From the NCBI GenBank assembly GCA_946478975.1, contig CAMLEO010000091.1:1-23355 (forward strand): a stretch of 23,355 bases of DNA, written 5' to 3'. The translations under genes were made by a program, and so were the position numbers. The notes below the pieces were generated by a model. The model made no database searches and was not told the DNA's origin. It saw only the letters and a program-made list of their open reading frames with translations. This DNA comes from an uncultured Steroidobacter sp. (GTDB taxonomy: Bacteria; Pseudomonadota; Gammaproteobacteria; Steroidobacterales; Steroidobacteraceae). Shown here piece by piece: positions 1 through 7,922 of this stretch; the first letter of the stretch is position 1, and every line of letters starts with the position of its first letter.

Positions 1-1369
1 CTTCCACGCCGCGCGTCGAGCCGATGCGGCAGGGCGTACATTTGCCGCACGACTCGATGGCACAAAACTCCATCGCGTAACGCGCCATGTGCGCCATGTC
101 GACGGTATCGTCGAACGCGACGATGCCGCCGTGGCCGAGCAGCGCGCCGATTTCACTCAGCGCTTCGTAATCGATCTTCACATCGAATTGCGAGGCGGGC
201 ACGTAGGCGCCGAGCGGGCCGCCGATCTGAACAGCACGAATCGGCCGTCCCGACGCACTTCCGCCGGCGTAGTCATATAACAACTCGCGCAGGCTGAGGC
301 CGAACGCGCGCTCGACGAGGCCGGTGCGCTTGAGATTGCCCGCGAGCTGAATCGGCAGTGTGCCGCGCGACTTGCCGGAACCGAAGTCTCGATAGTACTC
401 GGCACCCTTGTCGAGAATGATGGGCACGCTCGCGAGCGAGATTACGTTGTTCACGATCGTCGGCATGCCGAACAAACCTTTGACAGCCGGCACCGGCGGC
501 CGGACTCGAACTTCACCGCGCCGGCCTTCCAGGCTTTCCAGCATCGATGTTTCTTCGCCGCAGATATAAGCACCGGCGCCGAGCCGCACTTCGAGCTCGA
601 AACGTTTGCCGCTGCCGAGCACGTTCTCGCCGAGATAGCCGGCGCCGTGCGCGATGGTGATCGCTTCGTTGAGTGTGCGATGTGCGTGCGGGTACTCGGC
701 ACGCAAATAGATGTAACCGCGTGTGGCGCCGACAGCGACGCCGGCGATCGTCATACCTTCGATCAAGGCAAACGGATCGCCTTCCATCAGCATGCGATCG
801 GAGAACGTGCCGGAGTCGCCTTCATCGGCGTTGCACGTCACATACTTCTGAGGCGCGGGCGTGTCGAGCACCGTCTTCCATTTGATGCCGGTTGGGAAGG
901 CGGCGCCGCCGCGTCCACGCAAACCGGAATCCATCACCGCTTGCACGATGGCGGCAGGCTCCATCGTCAACGCGCGTTTCAGGCCTTGATAACCGCCATG
1001 CGCGACGTAGTCGACGAGCTGCGTCGGCTCGATCAGCCCGACGCGCGAGAACGTCAGCCGCTGCTGGTTCTTGAAAAAGGCAATGTCTTCGGTGGCACCG
1101 AGGTGCAGCGGATGCGGCGCGCCCTGCAGGAATCCCGATGCAAACAAGCTCGGCACATCGTGCGGCGTGACCGGCCCGTAAGCCTGGCGGCCACGAGGGG
1201 TGACGACTTCAGCCAACGGCTCCAGCCAAAACATGCCACGCGAGCCGTTGCGCTTGACTGTGACTTCGACGCCGTGAACCGCTGCTTCCGACGCGATAGC
1301 TTGCGCTACCGACTCTGCACCGAGCGACAGTGCAGACGCATCTCTGGGCACATACACGACGACGCTCAT
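1..1369 (-). CDS. fdsB: NAD-dependent formate dehydrogenase, beta (flavin/NAD) subunit, partial
   Basis: This subunit carries FMN and a 4Fe-4S cluster and passes electrons from formate oxidation to NAD+ in the soluble molybdenum FDH (FdsABG type, NuoF/HoxF relatives). The visible protein has 456 codons; the C-terminus lies beyond base 1. Residues 1 to about 75 look like the thioredoxin-like N-terminal part found in FdsB. The FMN motif GRGGAAFPTG is at residues 152-161, the nucleotide-site motif GAGAYICGEET follows, and the cluster motif CGKCTPCR sits at the left edge. The ATG at 1369-1367 overlaps the stop of the preceding fdsG by four bases (ATGA), implying translational coupling. The catalytic alpha subunit and accessory genes should lie just outside the window. 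Complex I NuoF is a less likely alternative, because the upstream partner is clearly FdsG-like and not adjacent to other nuo genes here. Confidence 0.9.
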   Translation of the reverse strand, partial: MSVVVYVPRDASALSLGAESVAQAIASEAAVHGVEVTVKRNGSRGMFWLEPLAEVVTPRGRQAYGPVTPHDVPSLFASGFLQGAPHPLHLGATEDIAFFKNQQRLTFSRVGLIEPTQLVDYVAHGGYQGLKRALTMEPAAIVQAVMDSGLRGRGGAAFPTGIKWKTVLDTPAPQKYVTCNADEGDSGTFSDRMLMEGDPFALIEGMTIAGVAVGATRGYIYLRAEYPHAHRTLNEAITIAHGAGYLGENVLGSGKRFELEVRLGAGAYICGEETSMLESLEGRRGEVRVRPPVPAVKGLFGMPTIVNNVISLASVPIILDKGAEYYRDFGSGKSRGTLPIQLAGNLKRTGLVERAFGLSLRELLYDYAGGSASGRPIRAVQIGGPLGAYVPASQFDVKIDYEALSEIGALLGHGGIVAFDDTVDMAHMARYAMEFCAIESCGKCTPCRIGSTRGVE

Positions 1370-1824
1370 AGGTCGCGCTCCAGCTGAGCCATGAGCTCAT
1401 CGAAACGCGCCGCCGACACGCGGCCGTGCAGCTCTTTGTCGATCATCATTGCGGGCGAGCAGCCGCAGTTGCCGAGGCAGTACACCGGCTCCAGCGAGAC
1501 ACGGCCGTCCGGGGTTGTTTCATGAAAGCCGATGCCGAGACGTTTCTGGACGTGCCTGGCCAGCTGATCGGCGTTCATCGACTGACACGCCTCGGCCCGA
1601 CACAACTGCACCACGTGCTCGCCGGGAGGCGTGCGTCGGAAATGATGATAGAAAGTGACGACGCCGTGAACTTCGGCTCGCGAAAGATTCAGGCCGGCGG
1701 CGATCAGCGGCACGGCGTCGGCCGGAATGAAGCCGAGCTCGTCTTGAATGGCATGCAATACCAGCAGCAGCGGGCCGGGCTGGCCGCTGAAACGGGCGAC
1801 GATCGCGTTGATCTTCTCGCTCAT
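1366..1824 (-). CDS. fdsG: NAD-dependent formate dehydrogenase, gamma (2Fe-2S) subunit
   Basis: A 152-residue NuoE/HoxE-like thioredoxin-fold electron carrier of the soluble formate dehydrogenase. The four 2Fe-2S ligands are visible as C75-x4-C80 (LCRAEAC) and C116-x3-C120 (YCLGNC). The stretch LNLSRAEVHGVVTFYHHF is typical of FdsG proteins. I chose the ATG at 1824 because homology begins at MSEKINAIV. An in-frame ATG at 1872 would add 16 residues (MAWLHLPAYPAQ...) that do not look like the family. No strong Shine-Dalgarno site precedes either start. It is the first visible gene of the fds operon and overlaps fdsB by ATGA. The 96 bases between it and the chemoreceptor gene must contain its promoter if the operon starts here. 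Confidence 0.9.
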   Translation of the reverse strand: MSEKINAIVARFSGQPGPLLLVLHAIQDELGFIPADAVPLIAAGLNLSRAEVHGVVTFYHHFRRTPPGEHVVQLCRAEACQSMNADQLARHVQKRLGIGFHETTPDGRVSLEPVYCLGNCGCSPAMMIDKELHGRVSAARFDELMAQLERDL

Positions 1825-1920
1825 GCTGATTGACCGCTGTGCAGGATACGCCGGGAGGTGAAGCCATGCCACCGAGGGAATCGTCTGTCGGTAAAGCTGT
1901 GATCTGACACTCGAAAGTTC

Positions 1921-3504
1921 CTATCGAAGCTTGAAGGCGGCGACCGCCTTGGAGAGTTCTTCCGCCTGGGCATGCAAGCTTTCTGCCGCTGCCGCAGCCT
2001 GCTCGACCAGCGCGGCATTTTGCTGGGTCATCTCATCCATCTGACCGATCGCCACGTTCACTTGTTCGATGCCCTTGCCTTGTTCCTGGCTGGCAGCACT
2101 GATCTCACTCATGATTCCGACCACGCGTTTGACGGCGGCGGCGATCTCCTCAGTGGCGCGGCTCGCCTGCTCAGTGAGTGCCGTGCCGGCGTCGACTTGC
2201 GTGGCCGATTCGCTGGTGAGCGTCTTGATTTGTTTGGCCGCCACATCGCAGCGCTGCGCGAGATTTCTGACGTCGCCGGCGACCACGGTGAAGCTGCGGC
2301 CCTGGGCGCCGGCGCGAGCTGCTTCGACCGCCGCGTTCAGCGCCAGGATGTTGGTCTGGAATGCGATGTCTTCGATCTCATTCACGAACTGCGTGACCTG
2401 CTGTGAGCTGTGCTTGATCGCGCCCATGGTGGAGACGACTTGCGATATTACTTCGCCGCCTTTCACTGCATGCGCCGAAGCAGAGAGCACGAGCTGATTC
2501 GCGTGCTGTGCATTCTCGGAGTTTTGCCGGACCGCGGCCGTCAGCTCTTCCATCGACGAGGCTGTTTCCTCCAGCGCTGCGGCTTGCGAGGACGTGCGGG
2601 AAGAAAGGTCGGCGTTGCCCGTGGCGATTTCTCGTGACGCCGCGGTGATCTGGTTCGAACCGTTGCGCACGTTGCCGACGATGTCCGAGAGCCCCTGGCT
2701 CACCCCGTTGATCGCCTGCATCACTTCGCCGATTTCATCGGCGCGATCGACGTGCAGCTGTGCGGTGAGATCGCCGGCCGCCAGTCGTTTGGCGGCGTCA
2801 CGCGCATCGCGCAGCGGCTTGCTGATCGTGAGATTGATCATCTGATACAACACGCCGGCGATCACGGCCGCGGCGCCGAGTCCAAAGCCGAGCGAGGCGT
2901 TGCCGGTCTGGATGACTCCCCAGAACAAAACGCTGGCGAGCACGAACGTGAGCAGCGCCAGCTTCCCGGCCATGCCGATCTGATGCTCCTTGCTGACATC
3001 GATGCCGACGTACAGCGCGCCGATCAACTGGCCGCGTGCATCTTTGATCGCATCGTATTGAGTCAGGTACTGAGTGCCGAACAGCGTGGCGTAGCCCACA
3101 TACGATTGGCCCGCCAGCAGCCGGGAGTAGCCCGGGTGCGCCCGGTTGAGCGCCGTGCCGATGGCACGCTCGCCGTTTTGTTTCTTGATCGAGGTCGAGA
3201 TGCGAACGAAGTCGTCCGCATTCTTCACGAAGATGGTCGCAGTGACGCCGGTCTGGGACGTGAAGCGATCGGGGATCGAGCAGTCGAGGTTCAGGTCCGC
3301 TGAGCCATTCCTCAGGATGGGCGTAGCCTTCCCCTGGACGTCGACCACCCGGCCGGGATCCAGCGAAATGTTGTCCTCGAGGCAGCTTCTCAGCAAGGTC
3401 GCGAAACGGCCGATCCGGCGTTCACGTGGTATAAAAACATCAAAAACAGACGTCATGAGATTGCTGGCAATAGCTGCCCGGGCAGTTGGTTGTGCAAGCG
3501 ACAT
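1921..3504 (-). CDS. methyl-accepting chemotaxis protein with Cache-type sensor
   Basis: A 527-residue chemoreceptor. Residues about 18-172 form a Cache-like ligand-sensing domain (FATLLRSCLED, VTATIFVKNADDFVRIST, GRFATLL, IGALYVGIDV). Two hydrophobic segments follow at about 181-199 and 204-223, then HAMP (about 224-275), then the cytoplasmic signalling hairpin (about 290-527) whose tip is EIEDIAFQTNILALNAAVEA. There is no hydrophobic segment before the Cache domain, so sensor and signalling domains appear to be on the same side of the membrane. The tip departs from the usual sequence: AGAQGRSFTVVAGDVR in place of AGEQGRGFAVVAGEVR, with A400 at the position of Tsr E391. No C-terminal CheR-binding pentapeptide is seen (it ends VAAFKLR). 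A GGGGG tract precedes the ATG at 3504; M17 (3456) is an alternative start. It is transcribed divergently from the arabinofuranosidase gene. The ligand is unknown. Confidence 0.9.
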   Translation of the reverse strand: MSLAQPTARAAIASNLMTSVFDVFIPRERRIGRFATLLRSCLEDNISLDPGRVVDVQGKATPILRNGSADLNLDCSIPDRFTSQTGVTATIFVKNADDFVRISTSIKKQNGERAIGTALNRAHPGYSRLLAGQSYVGYATLFGTQYLTQYDAIKDARGQLIGALYVGIDVSKEHQIGMAGKLALLTFVLASVLFWGVIQTGNASLGFGLGAAAVIAGVLYQMINLTISKPLRDARDAAKRLAAGDLTAQLHVDRADEIGEVMQAINGVSQGLSDIVGNVRNGSNQITAASREIATGNADLSSRTSSQAAALEETASSMEELTAAVRQNSENAQHANQLVLSASAHAVKGGEVISQVVSTMGAIKHSSQQVTQFVNEIEDIAFQTNILALNAAVEAARAGAQGRSFTVVAGDVRNLAQRCDVAAKQIKTLTSESATQVDAGTALTEQASRATEEIAAAVKRVVGIMSEISAASQEQGKGIEQVNVAIGQMDEMTQQNAALVEQAAAAAESLHAQAEELSKAVAAFKLR

Positions 3505-3641
3505 GCCCGGCCCCCAAAATTCCGAAGCTCACAAACCTAGCGCGGCCTCCGCCGGCGAGGCATCAGGATTCCACGGCATCGCGTACGGGCGGATTGCTTC
3601 TTTCTGGGAGTCTGTGATCAGGGTTGATCGCATCGGGCGCC

Positions 3642-3685
3642 GACAGCGCTGGTCATATATGCGCGCTTATATGGAGAGCGCTGTC
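3642..3685. promoter_or_regulatory. 44-bp interrupted palindrome, candidate double operator
   Basis: In the 245-base divergent gap between the chemoreceptor and arabinofuranosidase genes, 18 of 22 base pairs are symmetric about 3663/3664. The outer arms are GACAGCGCT and AGCGCTGTC; the inner arms are CATATA and TATATG around a GCGCGC centre. Two AGCGCT cores (3645-3650 and 3677-3682) lie 32 bp apart, about three helical turns. Each core is itself a short palindrome with a central CpG, the general form of LacI-family operators. The site lies 65-108 bases before the ATG at 3750. The regulator is not identifiable from this window. Confidence 0.55.
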
Positions 3686-3749
3686 TATGCTAGCCGCCGA
3701 CTGGAAAAAAAATTGACTTCGCAACGCCAAGGAAAGACTCGGGGGAAGC

Positions 3750-6146
3750 ATGGAAACGCGGCGTTCATATACTCGATGGATCGAGAGCCTGGCCGTCATC
3801 CTGGCGGCTTTTCTGGCCTTCAGCGCCGCCCGCGCGGACGTCGTGATCTACGACGATGCGCTCGCGCCCGGCTGGCAAAACTGGAGCTGGGCTGTCACAG
3901 ATACCGCCAGTGCTGACACAGTTCACGGCGGAAGTGTGTCACTGGCTGTGACACCCACTGCCTGGTCGGCCGCTTATCTGCGCTCGGCCGCGGCGCCGGT
4001 CGATACGCAAGGATTACTCAATCTCACGTTCTGGGTTCACGGCGGGCCGACCGGCGGGCAGCGCCTCCAGGTGGTCGCGGTCGTGAATGACGTTGCTCAG
4101 CCTGCCGTTGCCATCGGGACGCTGGCGCCGAACACCTGGCAACGAATCTCGGTGCCGCTGAGTGCGCTGGGCGCGGACAATCGCAACGACGTCAATGGCT
4201 TCTGGGTTCAGGAAGGAGCGGGGCAGGACTCGCCCACCTTTTATATAGATGACATGAGGCTTGCGTCCGGCGTGCCGCCGACGCCACCGCTGCACATCGA
4301 TGGCATGGGAATTTATGACGACGCGTTGATCAACGGTTGGCAGAACTGGAGTTGGGCTTCGGTGAATATGGCCAGCACCGCGAGCGTGCACACCGGCTCA
4401 ACGTCCATCGCGGTGACTGCGGGCCCTTACGCCGCGCTGTATCTGCAGCACAACGCCTTCCCGACCCAGCCGTATAAAACATTGAAGCTCTGGATCAACG
4501 GCGGGCCGCAAGGCGGGCAGACGCTGAATGTGAGCGCGCTGCTGAACGATGTCTCGCAGCCGCCGGTGCCGCTCGGGCCGCTGGTGCCGAACACCTGGCA
4601 GGAAGTGACGATTCCGCTCGCCGATCTCGGTGTGGCGAATGCGGCGGCACTCACCGGCATCTGGCTGCAAGAAAGCGCGGGCGCGAATCAACCGACGTTC
4701 TATGTCGACGACGTGGGACTGGAATTCGCGCCGCCGCCGAGCGTCGTCAACGTTCAAGTGGATCCGAACCACCGGCTACGCCGCGTCGACCCGCGATTGT
4801 TTGGTGTGAATGCCGCGGTGTGGGATGCGGCGTTCTATTCGCCCAACACAACGTCGCTGCTCAAGGAAATGGGCAACAACGTGCTGCGCTTCCCCGGCGG
4901 ATCGCTGTCCGATGTCTATCACTGGTCCACCAACACCAGCGACGGTGAAACGTTCGAGTGGGCGACCAGCTTCGATGAATTTGCAGAGATCGCGGTGTCG
5001 ACTCGCGCCACCGTCATCGTCACCGCCAACTACGGCACCGGCACGCCGCAGGAAGCGGCCGACTGGGTGCGCTATTCGAACAAAACCCGCAAATACAATT
5101 TCAAGTACTGGGAAGTCGGCAACGAGAACTACGGCACCTGGGAGGCCGACAAGAACGATCGGCCGCACGACCCTGTGACGTACGCAACCCGCTTCCGCGA
5201 TTACTACCGGCAGATGAAGGCGATCGATCCGAGCATCAAGATCGGCGCCGTCGTCCAGCGCGGCGAAGATGCGGAGGTGATCTACACAGATCATCCGGTC
5301 ACCAATCCTCGCACCGGCGTGGTCCACAACGGCTGGACGCCGGTGATGCTCACGACCTTGCGCAACCTCGGCGTCACGCCGGACTTCGTGATCTATCATC
5401 GTTATGAGCAAGGGCCCGGCGGCGAGAGCGATTTGTTTCTGCTCACGTCCGCGGCCACCTGGCCGAACGATGCCGCCAATCTGCGGCAGATGGTCGACGA
5501 CTATCTCGGCACGAACGGCCACCGCGTGGAGCTGATCTGCACCGAGAACAATTCGGTCTACAGCAGTCCCGGCAAGCAGACCACCAGCCTCGTGAACGGG
5601 CTGTTCTATGCCGACAGCATCGGCAACATCATGCAAACCGAATTCAAGGCCATGGTGTGGTGGGACCTGCGTAACGGTCGCGAAGCAGGCAATAACAACA
5701 GTGCTTCTTTATATGGATGGCGCCGCTATGGCGACTACGGCATCGTCAATGACACTGACCCGGCCGGGCCGGCGGATCGCTACCCGACCTTCTATGTTTA
5801 TAAGTTGCTTGGGCAGTTCGCGCGTGGCGGCGAGACTGTCGTCCAGGCACACAGCGACTACAGCAGCCTCGGCGTCTACGCGGTACGCGGGAACAGCGGC
5901 TCGCTGAAACTGCTGCTGATCAACAAACATCCGAGCGCCAGGTTGAATGCGTCCGTCACGATCCCCGGCTTGAAGAAAGGAATCAAGGCGCGCGTGTACA
6001 GCTACGGCATTCCGCAGGACGAAGCGGCGCGCACCGGCGAAGGCTCGGCGGATGTGCAGCAGTCGAAGTTCGTAACCACGAGCTCGACGCTGACGTACTC
6101 GCCCGAGCCGTACTCGGCCACCGTGATCGACGTGCCGCTCAACTAA
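3750..6146 (+). CDS. secreted GH51-like alpha-L-arabinofuranosidase with two N-terminal carbohydrate-binding-like modules
   Basis: A 798-residue exported glycoside hydrolase, probably removing arabinose from arabinan or arabinoxylan side chains. A Sec signal peptide ends at A29 (SAARA before D30). Two homologous beta-rich modules follow at about 30-172 and 185-328; both begin with IYDDAL..GWQNWSW and end with PTFY(I/V)DD. The catalytic part starts near 332. The clan GH-A pattern gives WEVGNEN as the acid/base motif (E459) and ICTENN as the nucleophile motif (E599). A beta-sandwich C-terminal region (about 700-798) resembles the GH51 C-terminal domain. The SD-like GGGGGAA at 3741-3747 lies just before the ATG. 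The stop overlaps that of the convergent transporter gene by four bases. Location near pectin-degrading genes supports a pectin-side-chain role. GH39 or GH44 relatives are alternatives; clan assignment is firmer than family. Confidence 0.75.
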   Translation: METRRSYTRWIESLAVILAAFLAFSAARADVVIYDDALAPGWQNWSWAVTDTASADTVHGGSVSLAVTPTAWSAAYLRSAAAPVDTQGLLNLTFWVHGGPTGGQRLQVVAVVNDVAQPAVAIGTLAPNTWQRISVPLSALGADNRNDVNGFWVQEGAGQDSPTFYIDDMRLASGVPPTPPLHIDGMGIYDDALINGWQNWSWASVNMASTASVHTGSTSIAVTAGPYAALYLQHNAFPTQPYKTLKLWINGGPQGGQTLNVSALLNDVSQPPVPLGPLVPNTWQEVTIPLADLGVANAAALTGIWLQESAGANQPTFYVDDVGLEFAPPPSVVNVQVDPNHRLRRVDPRLFGVNAAVWDAAFYSPNTTSLLKEMGNNVLRFPGGSLSDVYHWSTNTSDGETFEWATSFDEFAEIAVSTRATVIVTANYGTGTPQEAADWVRYSNKTRKYNFKYWEVGNENYGTWEADKNDRPHDPVTYATRFRDYYRQMKAIDPSIKIGAVVQRGEDAEVIYTDHPVTNPRTGVVHNGWTPVMLTTLRNLGVTPDFVIYHRYEQGPGGESDLFLLTSAATWPNDAANLRQMVDDYLGTNGHRVELICTENNSVYSSPGKQTTSLVNGLFYADSIGNIMQTEFKAMVWWDLRNGREAGNNNSASLYGWRRYGDYGIVNDTDPAGPADRYPTFYVYKLLGQFARGGETVVQAHSDYSSLGVYAVRGNSGSLKLLLINKHPSARLNASVTIPGLKKGIKARVYSYGIPQDEAARTGEGSADVQQSKFVTTSSTLTYSPEPYSATVIDVPLN
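3838..4723 (+). repeat. tandemly duplicated module inside the arabinofuranosidase gene
   Basis: Two in-frame copies of a module of about 145 codons start near 3838 and 4300. Shared landmarks in order are IYDDAL..GWQNWSW, a short AVT segment, FWVHGGP/LWINGGP, GGQ.L.V, VAQP/VSQP, LVPNTWQ (LAPNTWQ in copy 1), PL..LG, and PTFY.DD. The copies differ at many positions, so the duplication is old. The pattern resembles beta-sandwich ancillary modules attached to various bacterial glycoside hydrolases; the exact CBM family cannot be assigned by eye. Confidence 0.8.
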
Positions 6147-7075
6147 GTCGGGGGAGCGGCGGCGCGGGCGAGGAGGAACTGCTTCTTCAGGTAATACTCG
6201 CGCCACAGGATGATGAGTCCCGAGCCGACCACCAGCGGTGCACCGATCCAGATGGTGACGGCCGGGATCTCATTGAAGAACAAATAGCCGAGCAGCACGG
6301 ACATGACCATGTTCGTGTAGTCCAGCGGCGCGATGGTCGACGCCTCGGCGTAACGATATGAGTACGTCATCATCAGCTGGCCGAACACGCCAAACAGCCC
6401 GGCGAGAAAAATCAGCCAGGCCTGCGATGCCGTCGGCATCGGCCAGCCGCCCAGCGAGGTCAACGCGGCGCAGGCCATGAAGGTGAGCGAGAAATAAAAA
6501 GTAATCGTGATCGCATGCTCGCCGCCGCTCATGCTGCGCAGGAAAGTCATCGCGATCGCCGAGAACATCGCCGCACCCAGCGCGGTGAGCGCGCCGACCG
6601 AGGAATGCTCCGCAAACGACAAGTGCGGGCCGATCATGATCAGCGCACCCAGAAAGCCGAAGCCCAGTGCCGTCCAGCGAAACCGATGAATCTTCTCGCC
6701 CAGGAACATCATCGCGAGCACGGTCAGGAACATCGGCGCCGTGAACGCGATCGCTGTGACATCGGCGAGCGGAATCTGCGTCACCGCCGAGAACAGACAA
6801 AACATGCTGACGGTGCCGGACAACGAGCGCAGCGCATGGGAGCGCACGTTGCTCGTCTTCAGCAAATGCAATCCTTCGGTCCGCCAGGCGAGCAGCGCCA
6901 GCACGGCGACCGAGATCAGGCCGCGCACGAAAATCGTCTGGCCAATGGGAATATCGTCGCCCAGCAGCTTTACGCACACCGTCATTCCGGCAAAGAGCAC
7001 CACGGAAACGAGTTTGAAAGCGATGCCGAGGACCGGGCGATGGCGGGAAGAAGCTGAGGCTTGCAAGGAAGACAC
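6143..7075 (-). CDS. EamA/DMT-superfamily inner-membrane transporter
   Basis: A multi-helix membrane protein with two EamA-type halves, as in drug/metabolite exporters (YdcZ/RhaT/S-adenosylmethionine-carrier-like). Hydrophobic segments run from GIAFKLVSVVLFAGMTVCVK through to VTIWIGAPLVVGSGLIILW; typical family stretches include FTAPMFLTVLAMMFLGEK and APLDYTNMVMSVLLGYLFF. I place the start at a GTG at 7075, which gives 310 residues, the usual family size. The reading frame is open to an ATG at 7234, but the extra 53 residues are charged and unlike the family. No clear Shine-Dalgarno site distinguishes the two. The stop overlaps the arabinofuranosidase stop (bases 6143-6146 shared, convergent). 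The substrate is unknown. Confidence 0.8.
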   Translation of the reverse strand: MSSLQASASSRHRPVLGIAFKLVSVVLFAGMTVCVKLLGDDIPIGQTIFVRGLISVAVLALLAWRTEGLHLLKTSNVRSHALRSLSGTVSMFCLFSAVTQIPLADVTAIAFTAPMFLTVLAMMFLGEKIHRFRWTALGFGFLGALIMIGPHLSFAEHSSVGALTALGAAMFSAIAMTFLRSMSGGEHAITITFYFSLTFMACAALTSLGGWPMPTASQAWLIFLAGLFGVFGQLMMTYSYRYAEASTIAPLDYTNMVMSVLLGYLFFNEIPAVTIWIGAPLVVGSGLIILWREYYLKKQFLLARAAAPPT

Positions 7076-7260
7076 GGATCGGGTGGTGAGGGCGAGCAAG
7101 TATAGCCGGCCGACGCCGTCGAATATGAATCCATCGCCCGGCGCGGCCGCGAATTCCCGCTCGTCATCGGCACGCAGCCCGCGTGATTGACAGAACCTGG
7201 GAGGCTGAAAATCAGCTATTGCCACCGGTGTCATTGCTTGTTAGCCTGAGTTCGCGGAGT

Positions 7261-7332
7261 GCGGACCGGAAGGTCCGCGCGACCGCTGACGAAGAACACG
7301 AGCGCCACTCACTCGCGACCGGCTGCGGTCGC
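7261..7332. other. two perfect stem-loops in the leader of the pectinase operon
   Basis: Hairpin A has arms GCGGACC (7261-7267) and GGTCCGC (7272-7278) around a GGAA loop. Hairpin B has arms GCGACCG (7315-7321) and CGGTCGC (7326-7332) around GCTG. Both are 7-bp perfect stems, and hairpin B lies 23 bases before the start codon of the PEP-CTERM gene. Neither is followed by a T-run, so they do not look like intrinsic terminators. They could be mRNA leader structures, or operators if they act as DNA. No riboswitch class was recognised. Confidence 0.45.
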
Positions 7333-7355
7333 CGCGCATATTGGGGGATATACAA

Positions 7356-7922
7356 ATGAGAGCCACGCACCGCCTGCTCGGTGCTCTGGCGGCGACGTTA
7401 TTTGTCGCTGCCGATGCATCCGCGACCCTTGTTGTGCCCGAGGGAACATCCATCGTCGGCGAGCCGGCGAGCCTGCTCGGCTACGACGCCACGTTGAACG
7501 ATTACGTGTCCGGCGCCACGCCGGCGCTCACTGACAGCGACATCGAATTTCTTACCGACGACTACGCGCTCGGCCTCGACTTCCGCAGCGACGGCGTTTT
7601 GCGCCTGTGGGACAACCTCGGCAGCGGCGCCGATGCGTTCAATTACACGCTGCGGTTTTCGTTCGTCGACCTGGCGTGGCCGCTGGAAAACCTCTGGTTG
7701 CAGGATACGAGCAGCGTGCTCGGCGGCAGCCTGCTCGTTTCCATCATCGACAACGATACGTTCGAGCTGCAACTGCGCGACGTGCGTTTCAGCCCCGGCT
7801 TCACGTACGCCGATGTTGGAATCTCCGTCCCCGAGCCGTCGACGCTGCCGTTGTTTGCATTTGGCCTGCTCGCGATGGCTGCATGGCGCCGCCGCTTCCT
7901 CGCGGTTGGGAGCGTGCGATGA
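7356..7922 (+). CDS. PEP-CTERM sorting-signal exported protein
   Basis: A 188-residue exported protein of unknown function. The signal peptide ends ADASA before T24 (MRATHRLLGALAATLFVAADASA). The C-terminus carries a PEP-CTERM signal: VPEPST at 158-163, a hydrophobic stretch, and RRR. Such proteins are processed by the exosortase EpsH/XrtA system in species that make exopolysaccharide. I chose the ATG at 7356, with GGGGGATA at 7343-7350 as ribosome-binding site. A TTG at 7341 would place the start inside that site. The stop overlaps the next gene's start (ATGA, 7919-7922), so it is coupled to the pectin lyase/esterase. No enzyme motif is visible; the middle is beta-rich and acidic. A surface-bound partner of the pectinase is an inference. 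Confidence 0.8.
   Translation: MRATHRLLGALAATLFVAADASATLVVPEGTSIVGEPASLLGYDATLNDYVSGATPALTDSDIEFLTDDYALGLDFRSDGVLRLWDNLGSGADAFNYTLRFSFVDLAWPLENLWLQDTSSVLGGSLLVSIIDNDTFELQLRDVRFSPGFTYADVGISVPEPSTLPLFAFGLLAMAAWRRRFLAVGSVR

Noticed and set aside
4776..5636. 286-codon minus-strand frame inside the arabinofuranosidase gene
   Set aside because: Antisense shadow of the catalytic domain in high-GC DNA; no ribosome-binding site or recognisable domain.
7607..7918. Upstream extension of the pectin lyase/esterase frame
   Set aside because: It lies inside the PEP-CTERM gene in another frame; the ATG at 7919 starts a good signal peptide and overlaps the previous stop.
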